DNA of 8,463 bases from Chloroflexota bacterium (GCA_003157175.1 PMIQ01000219.1:23515-31977); one strand, 5' to 3'. Numbered from the stretch's first letter, positions 1-7,176 are shown. Notes: a model not told the origin generated them from the letters alone. Made by a program: numbers and translations.

Positions 1-2681
1 AGCGACGCCGCGAACCCGAGGCGCGTGCCGGCTCGGGAATCCACCAGCCGGTTCGGGGTGAGGGTCACGTACGTGGCTCCGGCGAGTGGCATCGCGCCCG
101 GCGAGGCTGCGGATTGGTCGCTCGGCCCGGCGACGTTGTTGGCCGTGACCTTGAAGGTGTACGAGACCCGGTTCGTCAGTCCCGAAACGGTGCAGGACCG
201 CGCCCCGGTCGTGTGGCATTTCAGGTTGCCCGGCGTGGAGACGACATCGTAGGCGGTGACGAGGCTGCCGCCGTTCGAGGGAGGTGCGCCCCAGGAGACG
301 AGCGCGGAGCCGTTGGAGGCGACCGCGCCTACGCCGACGGGGGCGTCGGGGTGGGTTCGCGGCGTCACCGCGGGTGACGGATCGGACGGCAGACCGGTGC
401 CCAGCTCGTTGGTCGCGGTGACCGTGAACGTGTACTGCACGGCGTCGGTCAGGCCACCCACGGTGCAGAAGAGATCGCCGGGGTTCGGGGAGCAGGTGAG
501 GCCGCCCGGTGACGAGGTCGCCGTGTAGCCGTCGATCGGGCTGGAGCCCGGATCGTCGGGTGCGGTCCAGGTCACAGCCACGGTGGTGTCGCCGGGAACG
601 CCCGACACCGCGGTTGGGCGGCCCGGGACCAGCAACGGCGTCACGGCAGCGGTGGCGCTCGAGGCAGGCCCGGTCCCCACCAAGTTAGTGGCCGTGACCG
701 TGAAGGTGTAGGAGGTCCAGCCGCTGAGCCCGGCCACGATGCAGCTCGTGGCGCCGGTCGTGGTGCAGGTCTGGCCGTGGTTGGAGGTGACGGTGTAGCC
801 GGTTATCGGCGCGCCCTGCGATGGTGCGTTCCAGCTGACCAGCACGGCGCCGTTGCCCGGTGTCGCGGTCACCGACTGCGGCGCGCTGGGCGGCGGAACC
901 AGAGTGGCGCTGGCGGTCGAAGCAGGGCCCTCCAGGCCCGCGGTGTCGACCGCGGTCACGGCGTAGGTGTGGAGCCCGCCGAAGCCGGCCGGCGGATCTT
1001 CGTAGGTGAGAGTCGCGGCCGCCACCGTCGCTATGTACGCGCCGTCGCGGTAGATCCGATAGTTGCCCAGACCCAGGTTGTCCGACGCGGCCTGCCAGTC
1101 GAGCTCGGCGCCCCCTGTCGGGAGGGCCGTCGCCTCGAGCGAGAGCGGAGCGCTGGGCGCCTGGATGTCGCCGATCGTGACGCTGGCCCCGGATCCGTCG
1201 ACGGAGTTGACCGTGATCGTGAACCCACCGATCGGGTCGGTGAAGGTGTTCCCCGGTTGCAGCGGCGAGTCCCAGAAGGAGATGCCCGCGACGTCGTCGC
1301 CATTGGCGACGGTGTCGATCAGATAGCTCTCGCCGGACACGCCCGATGCGCCGTATTCGTCCTCCGAATAGCGAATGGTCACGCCGGTCGTAACGGGGTA
1401 AAACGGGACGCTGGCGAACTGGTCCCAGTCGGTCCCGGTCAGCGTGGATCTAAGCTCAAGCGTCCAGGCGCCCGACTGTTCGCCGGGGAGGACGGGCGTC
1501 GGTCTGGCGATGCGCAACAAGCGGACTCCGGGGACGCTCGAGTAGACGGGCACAAGCGAGTAAATGCCCACGGCAGTCACGGTCCGGGATTCACCGGGGT
1601 CCAGCCAGCCGAGGCTTTCCAGACGATTCGCGTCGAGCAGGGCGTGATCGGCGTCCCCCGCCAGACCCATGGTCGTGTACTCATCCATGTACTCGTAGTC
1701 CGAGCACGTGCCGACGAGCTCGACCTGCATGCCGGAGCCGTTGAAGCACCCCAGGCCGTTCGAGTGGGCCAGGCCCAGGTTGTGTTCCAGCTCGTGCGAA
1801 GCCACCATCGTCGAGACGGCCGGCTCGTCATTGGGGTATGTGGCCCAGTCGACATCGATCTGGACGCCCGAGCCGGGCAGCGCGCCCACGCCCGCCCAGC
1901 CCTGCTTACAGGGCGTCTTCGTCCAGAGCACCAAGTGGTCGTAGGCGTTGAGGTTGTACCCGTGCGCCGTGCCCGCGGCGACAGCGGCGCGCATAGAGGC
2001 ACTGAAGGACCAGCTCGACGCTCCACCGGCGCATTGGGCGATCCCCAGATGCCACGGTCCCAGCACCGTGGTCGTGGTGCTCAGGCGACCGCGCGACGTG
2101 GCCTCGAAGTAGGAATGGACCGACGCCGACGAGCTGGTGAAGGTGCTCTGGGCCTGGGCCACGGTGACTGGATAGCCAGTGAGATCGGAGTAGTCGGCGA
2201 TGACGACGACGACCGTCTGGCTCGCGGCCACGGCCGGCGAGGCGTTGTCTGCCTGGGTCCTGAAGCCGAGCGCGGCTGCAGCCGGGTTGGCGGCGGCGGT
2301 CTTCTCGACGACGAACGAGCCGGCCGCGACGGCGACGCTGCCATCGGCCTGTCTGCGGCCGGAGACATGGACCAGCGCACCGTCGAGCTTGTCCGCGCCC
2401 GTCCCGGAAACGGTGATCGGGGTGGAGCCGGCGGCATTGTCTATGGAATAGAGGGTCTGCGAGCGGCCGCCCTCGAAATCGTCGGCGATCGCCAGGCGCA
2501 AGGTACCTCTGAGGCTGACGGCGTCGGGGTCGGCGGCCGGGGTTGAGGCCTGGGCTATCGCGGCCTGGGCCGTGGCGGCGCCCGTCGGGGCCTGCCCGGC
2601 GGGCATTGCCGCCGCGGCGGCAGTCGGGGTGCTCATCGCCGCGACCGCAAGCAGCGCCACGAACGGCTTTGTCCACCGCAT
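1..2681 (-). CDS. Secreted M11-like zinc metalloprotease with four fibronectin type III domains (3' end beyond window)
   Basis: The minus frame from the ATG at 2679-2681 stays open to the window edge (893 codons, no stop), so the C-terminus is missing. Domains in order: a signal peptide (about 1-35, MRWTKPFVALLAV then an Ala-rich stretch); a small beta-rich propeptide-like region (about 50-125); a catalytic domain from about 155 to 365; a beta-rich linker region (about 365-505); four fibronectin type III domains (about 507-594, 596-683, 684-773, 774-861); and the start of another domain, LTPNRLVDSRAG, at about 874-885. The catalytic domain has the full zincin motif HELEHNLGLAH, with zinc ligands H296, H300 and H306, catalytic E297, and a Met-turn at M338 (EYTTMG). 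An upstream WAG motif near C-K-Q-G also fits the gametolysin (M11) family. Fibronectin domains 2-4 each have one cysteine pair. The product is expected to be exported and to cleave proteins outside the cell; its substrate is unknown. Only weak Shine-Dalgarno pairing (GAAGTGA) precedes the start. The family call is firm at the metzincin level and less so for M11. Confidence 0.9.
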   Translation of the reverse strand, partial: MRWTKPFVALLAVAAMSTPTAAAAAMPAGQAPTGAATAQAAIAQASTPAADPDAVSLRGTLRLAIADDFEGGRSQTLYSIDNAAGSTPITVSGTGADKLDGALVHVSGRRQADGSVAVAAGSFVVEKTAAANPAAAALGFRTQADNASPAVAASQTVVVVIADYSDLTGYPVTVAQAQSTFTSSSASVHSYFEATSRGRLSTTTTVLGPWHLGIAQCAGGASSWSFSASMRAAVAAGTAHGYNLNAYDHLVLWTKTPCKQGWAGVGALPGSGVQIDVDWATYPNDEPAVSTMVASHELEHNLGLAHSNGLGCFNGSGMQVELVGTCSDYEYMDEYTTMGLAGDADHALLDANRLESLGWLDPGESRTVTAVGIYSLVPVYSSVPGVRLLRIARPTPVLPGEQSGAWTLELRSTLTGTDWDQFASVPFYPVTTGVTIRYSEDEYGASGVSGESYLIDTVANGDDVAGISFWDSPLQPGNTFTDPIGGFTITVNSVDGSGASVTIGDIQAPSAPLSLEATALPTGGAELDWQAASDNLGLGNYRIYRDGAYIATVAAATLTYEDPPAGFGGLHTYAVTAVDTAGLEGPASTASATLVPPPSAPQSVTATPGNGAVLVSWNAPSQGAPITGYTVTSNHGQTCTTTGATSCIVAGLSGWTSYTFTVTATNLVGTGPASSATAAVTPLLVPGRPTAVSGVPGDTTVAVTWTAPDDPGSSPIDGYTATSSPGGLTCSPNPGDLFCTVGGLTDAVQYTFTVTATNELGTGLPSDPSPAVTPRTHPDAPVGVGAVASNGSALVSWGAPPSNGGSLVTAYDVVSTPGNLKCHTTGARSCTVSGLTNRVSYTFKVTANNVAGPSDQSAASPGAMPLAGATYVTLTPNRLVDSRAGTRLGFAAS

Positions 2682-2827
2682 CGAAATCACTTCACGTCTC
2701 CCGTCCCGAGCTCGAGCGCCATCGCGCGTCCGGGCCTCGTCCGCGAGCGGTGCTTGCCATGAAGGCCTCGATCGGCGCGGCAGGACGCCACGACGAGCCT
2801 CATGTTCCTGCCCCGCGACGGAAGCCG

Positions 2828-2842
2828 CAATGGATCAATGGA
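2828..2842. repeat. Short tandem repeat in the metalloprotease upstream region
   Basis: CAATGGAT is followed directly by CAATGGA, a near-perfect tandem pair of 8-mers in the 238-bp gap before the metalloprotease start, 147 bases upstream of the ATG. It could be a pair of regulator half-sites or chance. I see nothing else of note in this gap and no convincing promoter. Confidence 0.25.
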
Positions 2843-2919
2843 GCCAGTCGGGCCCACCCCCGCCCAGCGCATCGCGCGGGTCGGCGGCAGCGTGGCAGCG
2901 CGGCTGGATCGCCCCCGGG

Positions 2920-3492
2920 CTACCCCGCGGATAGATCCACGTCCGTCGACACTTGGACGGCCTGAGGGGCCGGGTCGCTGCCACTCAAGTCGAGCCTCAC
3001 ATCGGGCCCGTTCAGTCGTTCGCCGTTGACCCCGTACCGGTCGATGACGTCCTGGGGCTGACCGGCGCCGATCTCGAAGAAGGCAGTGACCGTTACCGTG
3101 CCGGCCCCCCAACCGGACACATCGAAGGTTTGGCCGAAACTCCCGCCGGCGACGGTGACGTTCACCGGGTCGATGCCCCAATGCTCGTTGGGGCCGGTAC
3201 CGTAGTCATCCGCCCAGACCTGGACGATCGCCCCGTCGGTCAGGCTGGTGCCGCCCGACACGATGAGCGTCCCCTGGCTGACCTGGGCACTGAGACAGAG
3301 CTGAGGGTCCGTGCCGGCGAGCCATGGCGGCGTGCACTGGCCGAGAAGGGCTTCGGCGCCGACTCTCGCGACGGTCACGGACGCGACTATGACGACGACC
3401 GCGATCGCGGCCGAGAGAACCGCGTTGAGGGCTTCCCGAGCCCGCCGAAGCCCCGGCTTCACATAAGACGGAGGCTCGTCGTAGAAGCTCAC
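2920..3492 (-). CDS. Single-pass membrane protein with extracytoplasmic beta domain, function unknown
   Basis: The product has 190 residues and starts at a GTG (3490-3492) with a GGGGCGGCG purine-rich stretch just upstream. I do not recognise a family. Residues 1-21 are hydrophilic with several Arg/Lys (KPGLRRARE), and residues about 22-44 form one strong hydrophobic helix (ALNAVLSAAIAVVVIVASV). By the positive-inside rule the N-terminus is cytoplasmic. The rest (45-190) is rich in Gly, Val, Thr and Asp, with alternating beta-strand patterns. It has two cysteines, C53 and C66, just outside the membrane, which could form a disulfide. The outer part resembles small Ig-like or carbohydrate-binding beta-sandwiches in texture only, and no motif fixes a role. 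It lies 156 bp downstream of the dipZ-like gene and 238 bp upstream of the metalloprotease gene, all on one strand. Third-position GC is high and consistent with coding. Confidence 0.75.
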   Translation of the reverse strand: MSFYDEPPSYVKPGLRRAREALNAVLSAAIAVVVIVASVTVARVGAEALLGQCTPPWLAGTDPQLCLSAQVSQGTLIVSGGTSLTDGAIVQVWADDYGTGPNEHWGIDPVNVTVAGGSFGQTFDVSGWGAGTVTVTAFFEIGAGQPQDVIDRYGVNGERLNGPDVRLDLSGSDPAPQAVQVSTDVDLSAG

Positions 3493-3583
3493 CGCCGCCC
3501 CAGAATGGTGGCCCGGCGACGTCCCCGACCCATCACCACCCCGACTAACCCTCCCTCACCGACTCCGCGATGACGCCTGCCAG

Positions 3584-3589
3584 TCTATA
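3584..3589 (-). promoter_or_regulatory. Possible -10 box for the 190-residue membrane protein gene
   Basis: TATAGA on the minus strand is the only AT-rich hexamer in the 156-bp gap between the dipZ-like gene and the next gene. It would give a leader of about 85 nt. No convincing -35 box is at the right distance. Confidence 0.25.
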
Positions 3590-3596
3590 CGGTCGC

Positions 3597-3624
3597 GACT
3601 CGCCGGCGCGGTCGAAAGCGAGTC
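3597..3624 (-). terminator. Hairpin downstream of the dipZ-like gene, possible terminator
   Basis: GACTCGC and GCGAGTC form a perfect 7-bp stem with a 14-base loop, starting 25 bases after the dipZ-like stop codon. No T-tract follows, so it would be an atypical terminator or a transcript-stabilising 3' hairpin. Confidence 0.3.
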
Positions 3625-3648
3625 CGCTGTCGGCCGGGTCAGCCGGGA

Positions 3649-5358
3649 TCAGCCGCCGAAGGTGAAGGCGTAGGCGCGCGCGCCCGGACTGTTGAAGGTG
3701 ATCGTCACGACTGCGGAGGCGGGGGCATCGAGATGGACCAGGTGGTAGAGGCGGGCCTGGCCGATGACCAGGGTGCCACCGGCGCTCACGTCTTCGGTCG
3801 CGCCGGCCTTTGCCCCGACGACCGCTACGCTGGCCTGAACCGGGGAGTCGGCGGCCATCACCAGGTAGACGTCTCGAGCCATGAACGACATCTCGAGCCT
3901 GTCGCCGGTATCGGAGGCGACGACGTACTCGGGCTGGAAGTCGAATGTCCCCGAAACTGCGAACTGGTCGTCCGGCAGCTGGCCGGGGAACGAGAACTGC
4001 CCCTTTCCGGCCTGGGGCTGGCCACCGACGAAGGAATCGACCCGATTGGTGCCGAGGTAGGTTTCCGGCGTCTCATTCTGGATGAAGGGCGGCGTGGCCT
4101 CCGAAACGGCCGGGCTCGGCAGTGCGGCCTGGCCGGCCTCGACCAGAAGGCTTCGGATCTCAGCCTCCGTCTGGAGGTAGTCCCCCTCTCCGAAATGGGT
4201 GTCCCGGACATGGCCGGTGGCGTCGATCAGGTAGTCCGCCGGCCAGTACTCGTTGTTGTACGCGGTCCAGGTGGCGTACTCGTTGTCCTGGGCGACCGGA
4301 TACGTGATCCCGAAGCGGGTGATCGCGGCGGCGACGTTGGCCGTGTCGTGCTCGAAGGCGAACTCGGGCGTGTGCACGCCGACCACGACGAAGCCTTCAG
4401 AACCGTACTTCTGATACCAGCTCTCGACGTACGGCAGCGTCCGGATGCAGTTGATGCAGCTGTAGGTCCAGAAGTCGACCAGGACGACTTTGCCTTGCAG
4501 GGCGGCCATGGTCAGCGGAGGCGAGTTCAGCCAGTGGTCGATGCCGGTGAATTCGGGAGCCGTCGGGCCGCCCTGCGGCCCGGAGCCCGAGCGGACGGCC
4601 GTCGTGGATGCCGGGCCCACGCCGATGTCGCTGAGGGCCACCTGCACCGGGTTCGATCGCTCGAGCGTTTGCAGCGTGTTGGTCCAGTCGGGCAGCGCGC
4701 TCGTGAGATCGGCTGAGATCGTCGTGTCGGCGCCGACGGCCATCAGACCCGCGGTCGCGAGGACCACGACACCGAAGACCTGGCCGGCCCGGGCCGAAGC
4801 CGAGCGAAGGTGAAGCCGGGCCAGCGCCGCGCGCCCACCGAGCGCGATCGCCAGCAGAGGCAGACCGGCGCCGATGGCATAGGCGACAACCAGCGTCAGC
4901 GTCGAGGTCGAGCCCGGCTGAGTAATTGCCAGGCTGGTGATGGCACCGAGAATCGGCCCGGCGCAGGGGGTCCAGACGAGGCCCAGGCCGACGCCCGTGA
5001 TCAGGCCTCCAGCCACTCCGGGCCTCGCCAGGCTCGCGCCGACCGCCGGAATGCGGGCGGTGGCACGTTCCCACGCGACCGCCAGAGCGGGCACGAGCAG
5101 GGTCAGCCCAAAGAGGGCGATGACGACGATGGCCACATCCCGCAGAGTTGAGCTGGGCAAGTTCAGGGCGTCGATGATCTGGACGCTGGCGAGGGTGAAG
5201 AACGAGAAGCTGGCGATGAGGCCGGCGATCACCAGGTACGGCCGGCGCCGATCTCCATCCGCCCCGGTCGCGAGCACGATCGGCAGGATCGGGAGCACGC
5301 ACGGAGACACCGCGGTCACGAGTCCCGCGACGAAGGCCACAACTATCAGCAGAACCAT
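3649..5358 (-). CDS. dipZ: DipZ-like protein: CcdA membrane domain fused to TlpA-type thioredoxin domain and C-terminal beta domain
   Basis: The product is a 569-residue thiol-disulfide redox protein. Residues 1-210 form a CcdA/DsbD-beta-like domain of about six membrane helices, with the expected redox cysteines at C20 (SPCVLP) and C132 (WTPCAGP). It should carry electrons from cytoplasmic thioredoxin to the outer face of the membrane. After a low-complexity linker (about 245-268), residues 268-410 form a TlpA/AhpC-like thioredoxin domain with the active site C301-I-N-C304 and the likely cis-proline P373 (YWPADYLI). Residues about 425-569 form a beta-rich domain matching the carbohydrate-binding-module-like C-terminal part of mycobacterial DipZ. 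The same three-part order is seen in M. tuberculosis DipZ, which is longer (about 695 residues). No Shine-Dalgarno site precedes the ATG, and a sigma70-type promoter is spaced for a leaderless mRNA. Substrates are probably exported proteins, perhaps the cysteine-containing neighbours (inference). Confidence 0.93.
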   Translation of the reverse strand: MVLLIVVAFVAGLVTAVSPCVLPILPIVLATGADGDRRRPYLVIAGLIASFSFFTLASVQIIDALNLPSSTLRDVAIVVIALFGLTLLVPALAVAWERATARIPAVGASLARPGVAGGLITGVGLGLVWTPCAGPILGAITSLAITQPGSTSTLTLVVAYAIGAGLPLLAIALGGRAALARLHLRSASARAGQVFGVVVLATAGLMAVGADTTISADLTSALPDWTNTLQTLERSNPVQVALSDIGVGPASTTAVRSGSGPQGGPTAPEFTGIDHWLNSPPLTMAALQGKVVLVDFWTYSCINCIRTLPYVESWYQKYGSEGFVVVGVHTPEFAFEHDTANVAAAITRFGITYPVAQDNEYATWTAYNNEYWPADYLIDATGHVRDTHFGEGDYLQTEAEIRSLLVEAGQAALPSPAVSEATPPFIQNETPETYLGTNRVDSFVGGQPQAGKGQFSFPGQLPDDQFAVSGTFDFQPEYVVASDTGDRLEMSFMARDVYLVMAADSPVQASVAVVGAKAGATEDVSAGGTLVIGQARLYHLVHLDAPASAVVTITFNSPGARAYAFTFGG

Positions 5359-5393
5359 GATCGATTCTGGCGCCGCGGCAGGCGAACGGTCAA
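5359..5393 (-). promoter_or_regulatory. Sigma70-type promoter giving a leaderless dipZ-like mRNA
   Basis: On the minus strand a TTGACC box (5388-5393, five of six to consensus) is followed after 18 bases by CAGAAT (5364-5369, four of six). The A of the ATG (5358) is six bases past the last base of the -10 box, so transcription would start at or within a base of the start codon. No Shine-Dalgarno sequence precedes the ATG, which fits leaderless translation. Confidence 0.5.
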
Positions 5394-5471
5394 ACGACGA
5401 TGGTCGGCGGCCCGGCGGACGGGCTCAGGCGACGCTCGCCGGCGTTTCGGACGGGGAAGGGCCCGCCGGCG

Positions 5472-6470
5472 CTAGACGCTCGGACTCGATGGCAAGGCCG
5501 ACGGCGCCGGGCTCGGGTGGCCCATTCGCCCGCCGAAGCCACCGCGGCCGGGCCCGCCAGGGGCCATGCCGCCACCGAACCCGCCGAAGCCCGGCTGGTC
5601 CTTCGGGCCCGACTGGACCATCGTTGCGGCGAGCGAGCCATCGGCGTTGAGCGTGCCCTGGGCCGCGATCCGGTCGCCGACGGCGACGTTGGCGAGAGTC
5701 GGAGCGGAAACGCCGCGCACCGAGTACTTGGTGGCTGACGAGACGTCGACCGTGACCGTCTTGCCGGCCGTGGTCGTCACCACGATCGTCGTGGCCGTCT
5801 TGCTGGCGACCGTTCCCTGGACGGACGTCGGTGAGATCGTGACGGCGGTGGCGGTGAAGTTACCGGCCGAGTCGACCGTGCCCTGGGCGGAGATCCGCGA
5901 GCCGACCACCACCGAACTCACGGTGACCGAGGCGCCGGCCTCGGCGTAGGTGGTGGATCCGGTCAGCGTGAGCGTCTTTGTGGAGCCGCCGGATTGGGTG
6001 ATGGTGACGGACCCGGAGCCGACCGCGGTGACCGTTCCGGAGGCCGTAGGCAAGACGACCACGATCGTGGTGATCTTGTAGCTGCCATCCGACTGGCGAG
6101 CCTCACGGAAGTTGATCTGATCGCCGACCTTCAGGTCCGTCAGAGCGATCGTCTGTCCGCCCTTTGTGATCGTTGCGCCGGTGGCGTCGATCGTCCTGGT
6201 CCAGCCGTCGGTCGTCGCCAGCGAGAGAGTGCTGCCGTCGATCTTCGTGATCGTGATCGCGACCTGGCCAACCGTACCGTGGAGACCGCCGGGAGCCGTC
6301 CACCCGGGCCCGAGCTCGGGATGACCCGGAATGGTCGTCGCCTGCGCCGCAAAGGCGGAGCTCGAACCTCCGGAGGAGACGCCCAGGGCAAACGCGACGG
6401 AGGCTACGCCGGCGAACAGCAGCGCCCCGACGAGCGGGATGAGTCGCCAGCGCGAAATGGAAGCCTTCAT
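5472..6470 (-). CDS. Secreted protein with three DUF5666-like repeats and a Gly-rich tail
   Basis: The product has 332 residues when started at the ATG at 6468-6470. A GTG nine bases upstream is in frame, but it overlaps the Shine-Dalgarno GAGAGG, which sits 8 nt before the ATG, so the ATG is preferred. Residues 1-42 are a signal sequence (basic start MKASISRWR, hydrophobic core, AFAAQA). Three similar beta-rich units follow at about 65-139, 144-212 and 218-286. Each begins with GTV and ends with a V-G-(D/S)-x-I turn, then A-Q-G-T and D/A-G in the better-conserved copies. This is the pattern of DUF5666, small predicted beta-barrel units whose function is not established. The tail (about 294-332) is Gly-rich (GFGGFGGGMAPGGPGRGG) and then Pro/Ser-rich. 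There are no cysteines in the mature part. A two-hairpin leader precedes it. It is followed by the dipZ-like gene after 113 bp. The function is unknown; a role as an envelope or matrix protein is a guess. Confidence 0.88.
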   Translation of the reverse strand: MKASISRWRLIPLVGALLFAGVASVAFALGVSSGGSSSAFAAQATTIPGHPELGPGWTAPGGLHGTVGQVAITITKIDGSTLSLATTDGWTRTIDATGATITKGGQTIALTDLKVGDQINFREARQSDGSYKITTIVVVLPTASGTVTAVGSGSVTITQSGGSTKTLTLTGSTTYAEAGASVTVSSVVVGSRISAQGTVDSAGNFTATAVTISPTSVQGTVASKTATTIVVTTTAGKTVTVDVSSATKYSVRGVSAPTLANVAVGDRIAAQGTLNADGSLAATMVQSGPKDQPGFGGFGGGMAPGGPGRGGFGGRMGHPSPAPSALPSSPSV

Positions 6471-6479
6471 TTGAAACAC

Positions 6480-6543
6480 CTCTCGTTTCCGCCCACCCTT
6501 CGGCGGGAGAGCAAGAACCCAGCGAAGCGGGCGCTACGCCCGC
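6480..6543 (-). promoter_or_regulatory. Two-hairpin 5' leader of the DUF5666 gene, second hairpin covering the ribosome binding site
   Basis: In transcription order, hairpin 1 is GCGGGCG-TAG-CGCCCGC (6543-6527), a perfect 7-bp stem with a 3-base loop. After a 15-base linker, hairpin 2 (6511-6480) has an outer stem CTCTC/GAGAG and an inner stem CCGCC/GGCGG, separated by a one-sided AAAC bulge, with an 8-base loop GAAGGGTG. The 3' arm GAGAG is most of the Shine-Dalgarno GAGAGG (6479-6484) for the ATG at 6470. When folded, hairpin 2 would block translation, so this could be a translational switch, an RNA thermometer or simply a structured leader. It matches no riboswitch consensus that I recognise. 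Confidence 0.4.
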
Positions 6544-6552
6544 GCTGTGCCG

Positions 6553-6562
6553 ATTATTCATA
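6553..6562 (-). promoter_or_regulatory. Possible -10 region for the DUF5666 gene
   Basis: The AT-rich run TATGAATAAT stands out in an otherwise GC-rich gap and lies 10 bases before hairpin 1 of the leader. It contains TATGAA and AATAAT as candidate -10 boxes. No good -35 box is found at 16-18 bases, so the assignment rests on the -10 alone. Transcription from here would give a leader of about 75-80 nt. Confidence 0.3.
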
Positions 6563-6718
6563 GCACGGTGGCACCCGAGAAGTCCTGAAATGAGGCGGAC
6601 CCGTCCGCAACTGCGCTCGAACGCCGCCTCGGGTTGGAGCCGACCGACCTCCGGACCGATGCTAGTGTGTGGCGGGCAAGCGACTCCAGCCACAGTTTCG
6701 AGGGAAACCAGGTCGCCG

Positions 6719-7144
6719 ATGCAGAGCGTCGGATCGGGCAACAAGCGCCGGCCAAGGGCCGTGGTTCCGTCATTGATCGTCGCCGCGATCATCGGCGCTG
6801 TGGCCGTGAACAGTCTCATCGTTAACTACGGCAGCGTCCACGGCGGCAACAGTCCGCGAGAAACCTTCTTCTGGGCGCTGATGGCGGCGCTGGCCGCCGC
6901 GACGTTGGCCGGTGCGGTCCTTTCCGCGACAGGATGGCGCCTCGGACAGCCGCTCCTGTACGGCGCCGCGAGCGGCTACTTCTTCCTTACCCTCCTGGTT
7001 CCGTTGACCGGCTGGGTCTTCGTGCCCGCCGGCGTCCTGGCGATCTTCGGCGCCGGGATGCCGCGGGTTAACGCTCCCGTGGTCGTGGCCAGCATGATGG
7101 TCCCGTGGGCCGTGATAGCGGTCGGGCTGGCCGCGACGGGGTAG
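6719..7144 (+). CDS. Small multi-pass membrane protein, function unknown
   Basis: The product has 141 residues, starting at the ATG at 6719-6721 with an AGGT five bases upstream. The frame is open further upstream to an ATG at 6590, but those 43 residues are Arg/Ser/Pro-rich with no domain character, so the downstream start is preferred. Hydrophobic segments lie at about 14-36, 48-71, 77-111 (long enough for one or two passes) and 119-139, which predicts four or five membrane helices. The short N-terminus (GNKRRPR) is basic and therefore likely cytoplasmic. There are no cysteines, no conserved charged residues inside the helices and no recognisable enzyme motif. I cannot assign a family. It is divergent from the DUF5666 gene and convergent with the NUDIX gene, so neither neighbour is co-transcribed with it. 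Confidence 0.7.
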   Translation: MQSVGSGNKRRPRAVVPSLIVAAIIGAVAVNSLIVNYGSVHGGNSPRETFFWALMAALAAATLAGAVLSATGWRLGQPLLYGAASGYFFLTLLVPLTGWVFVPAGVLAIFGAGMPRVNAPVVVASMMVPWAVIAVGLAATG

Positions 7145-7176
7145 CTGGGACCGGCCGCAACGGACTTCCCGATCGA

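Noticed and set aside
777..2546. Long plus-strand open frame (589 codons) opposite the metalloprotease
   Set aside because: Its product is Arg/Gly/Ala-rich with no domain. It is the expected antisense shadow of a high-GC gene whose minus strand encodes a clear metzincin and fibronectin domains.
1906..2676. Minus-strand open frame of 256 codons overlapping the metalloprotease N-terminal region
   Set aside because: It is Arg-rich without domains, while the overlapping frame gives the signal peptide, propeptide and catalytic domain.
2687..2803. Short minus-strand frame (38 codons) ending six bases before the metalloprotease ATG, as a possible leader peptide
   Set aside because: It is part of a longer chance frame, has no Shine-Dalgarno site and no attenuation-like codon run.
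3733..4716. Plus-strand open frame of 327 codons opposite the dipZ-like gene
   Set aside because: It is antisense to the conserved thioredoxin domain, has no recognisable domain and has low-complexity composition.
4397..5302. Minus-strand open frame of 301 codons overlapping the dipZ-like gene in another frame
   Set aside because: Its Arg/Pro/Gly-rich translation covers the CcdA region, which reads as proper membrane helices with redox cysteines in the correct frame.
5410..5424. GCCCG/CGGGC hairpin after the DUF5666 stop codon as a terminator
   Set aside because: The stem is only 5 bp with no T-tract, and such stems are common by chance in DNA this rich in GC.
6595..6608. GCGGAC/GTCCGC inverted repeat in the divergent gap
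   Set aside because: It would leave a loop of two to four bases and has no clear partner element. It may be chance in GC-rich DNA.
6590..6718. Extended N-terminus for the small membrane protein (start at 6590)
   Set aside because: The extra 43 residues are Arg/Ser/Pro-rich with no domain. The ATG at 6719 has a Shine-Dalgarno-like AGGT and gives a sensible basic start before the first helix.
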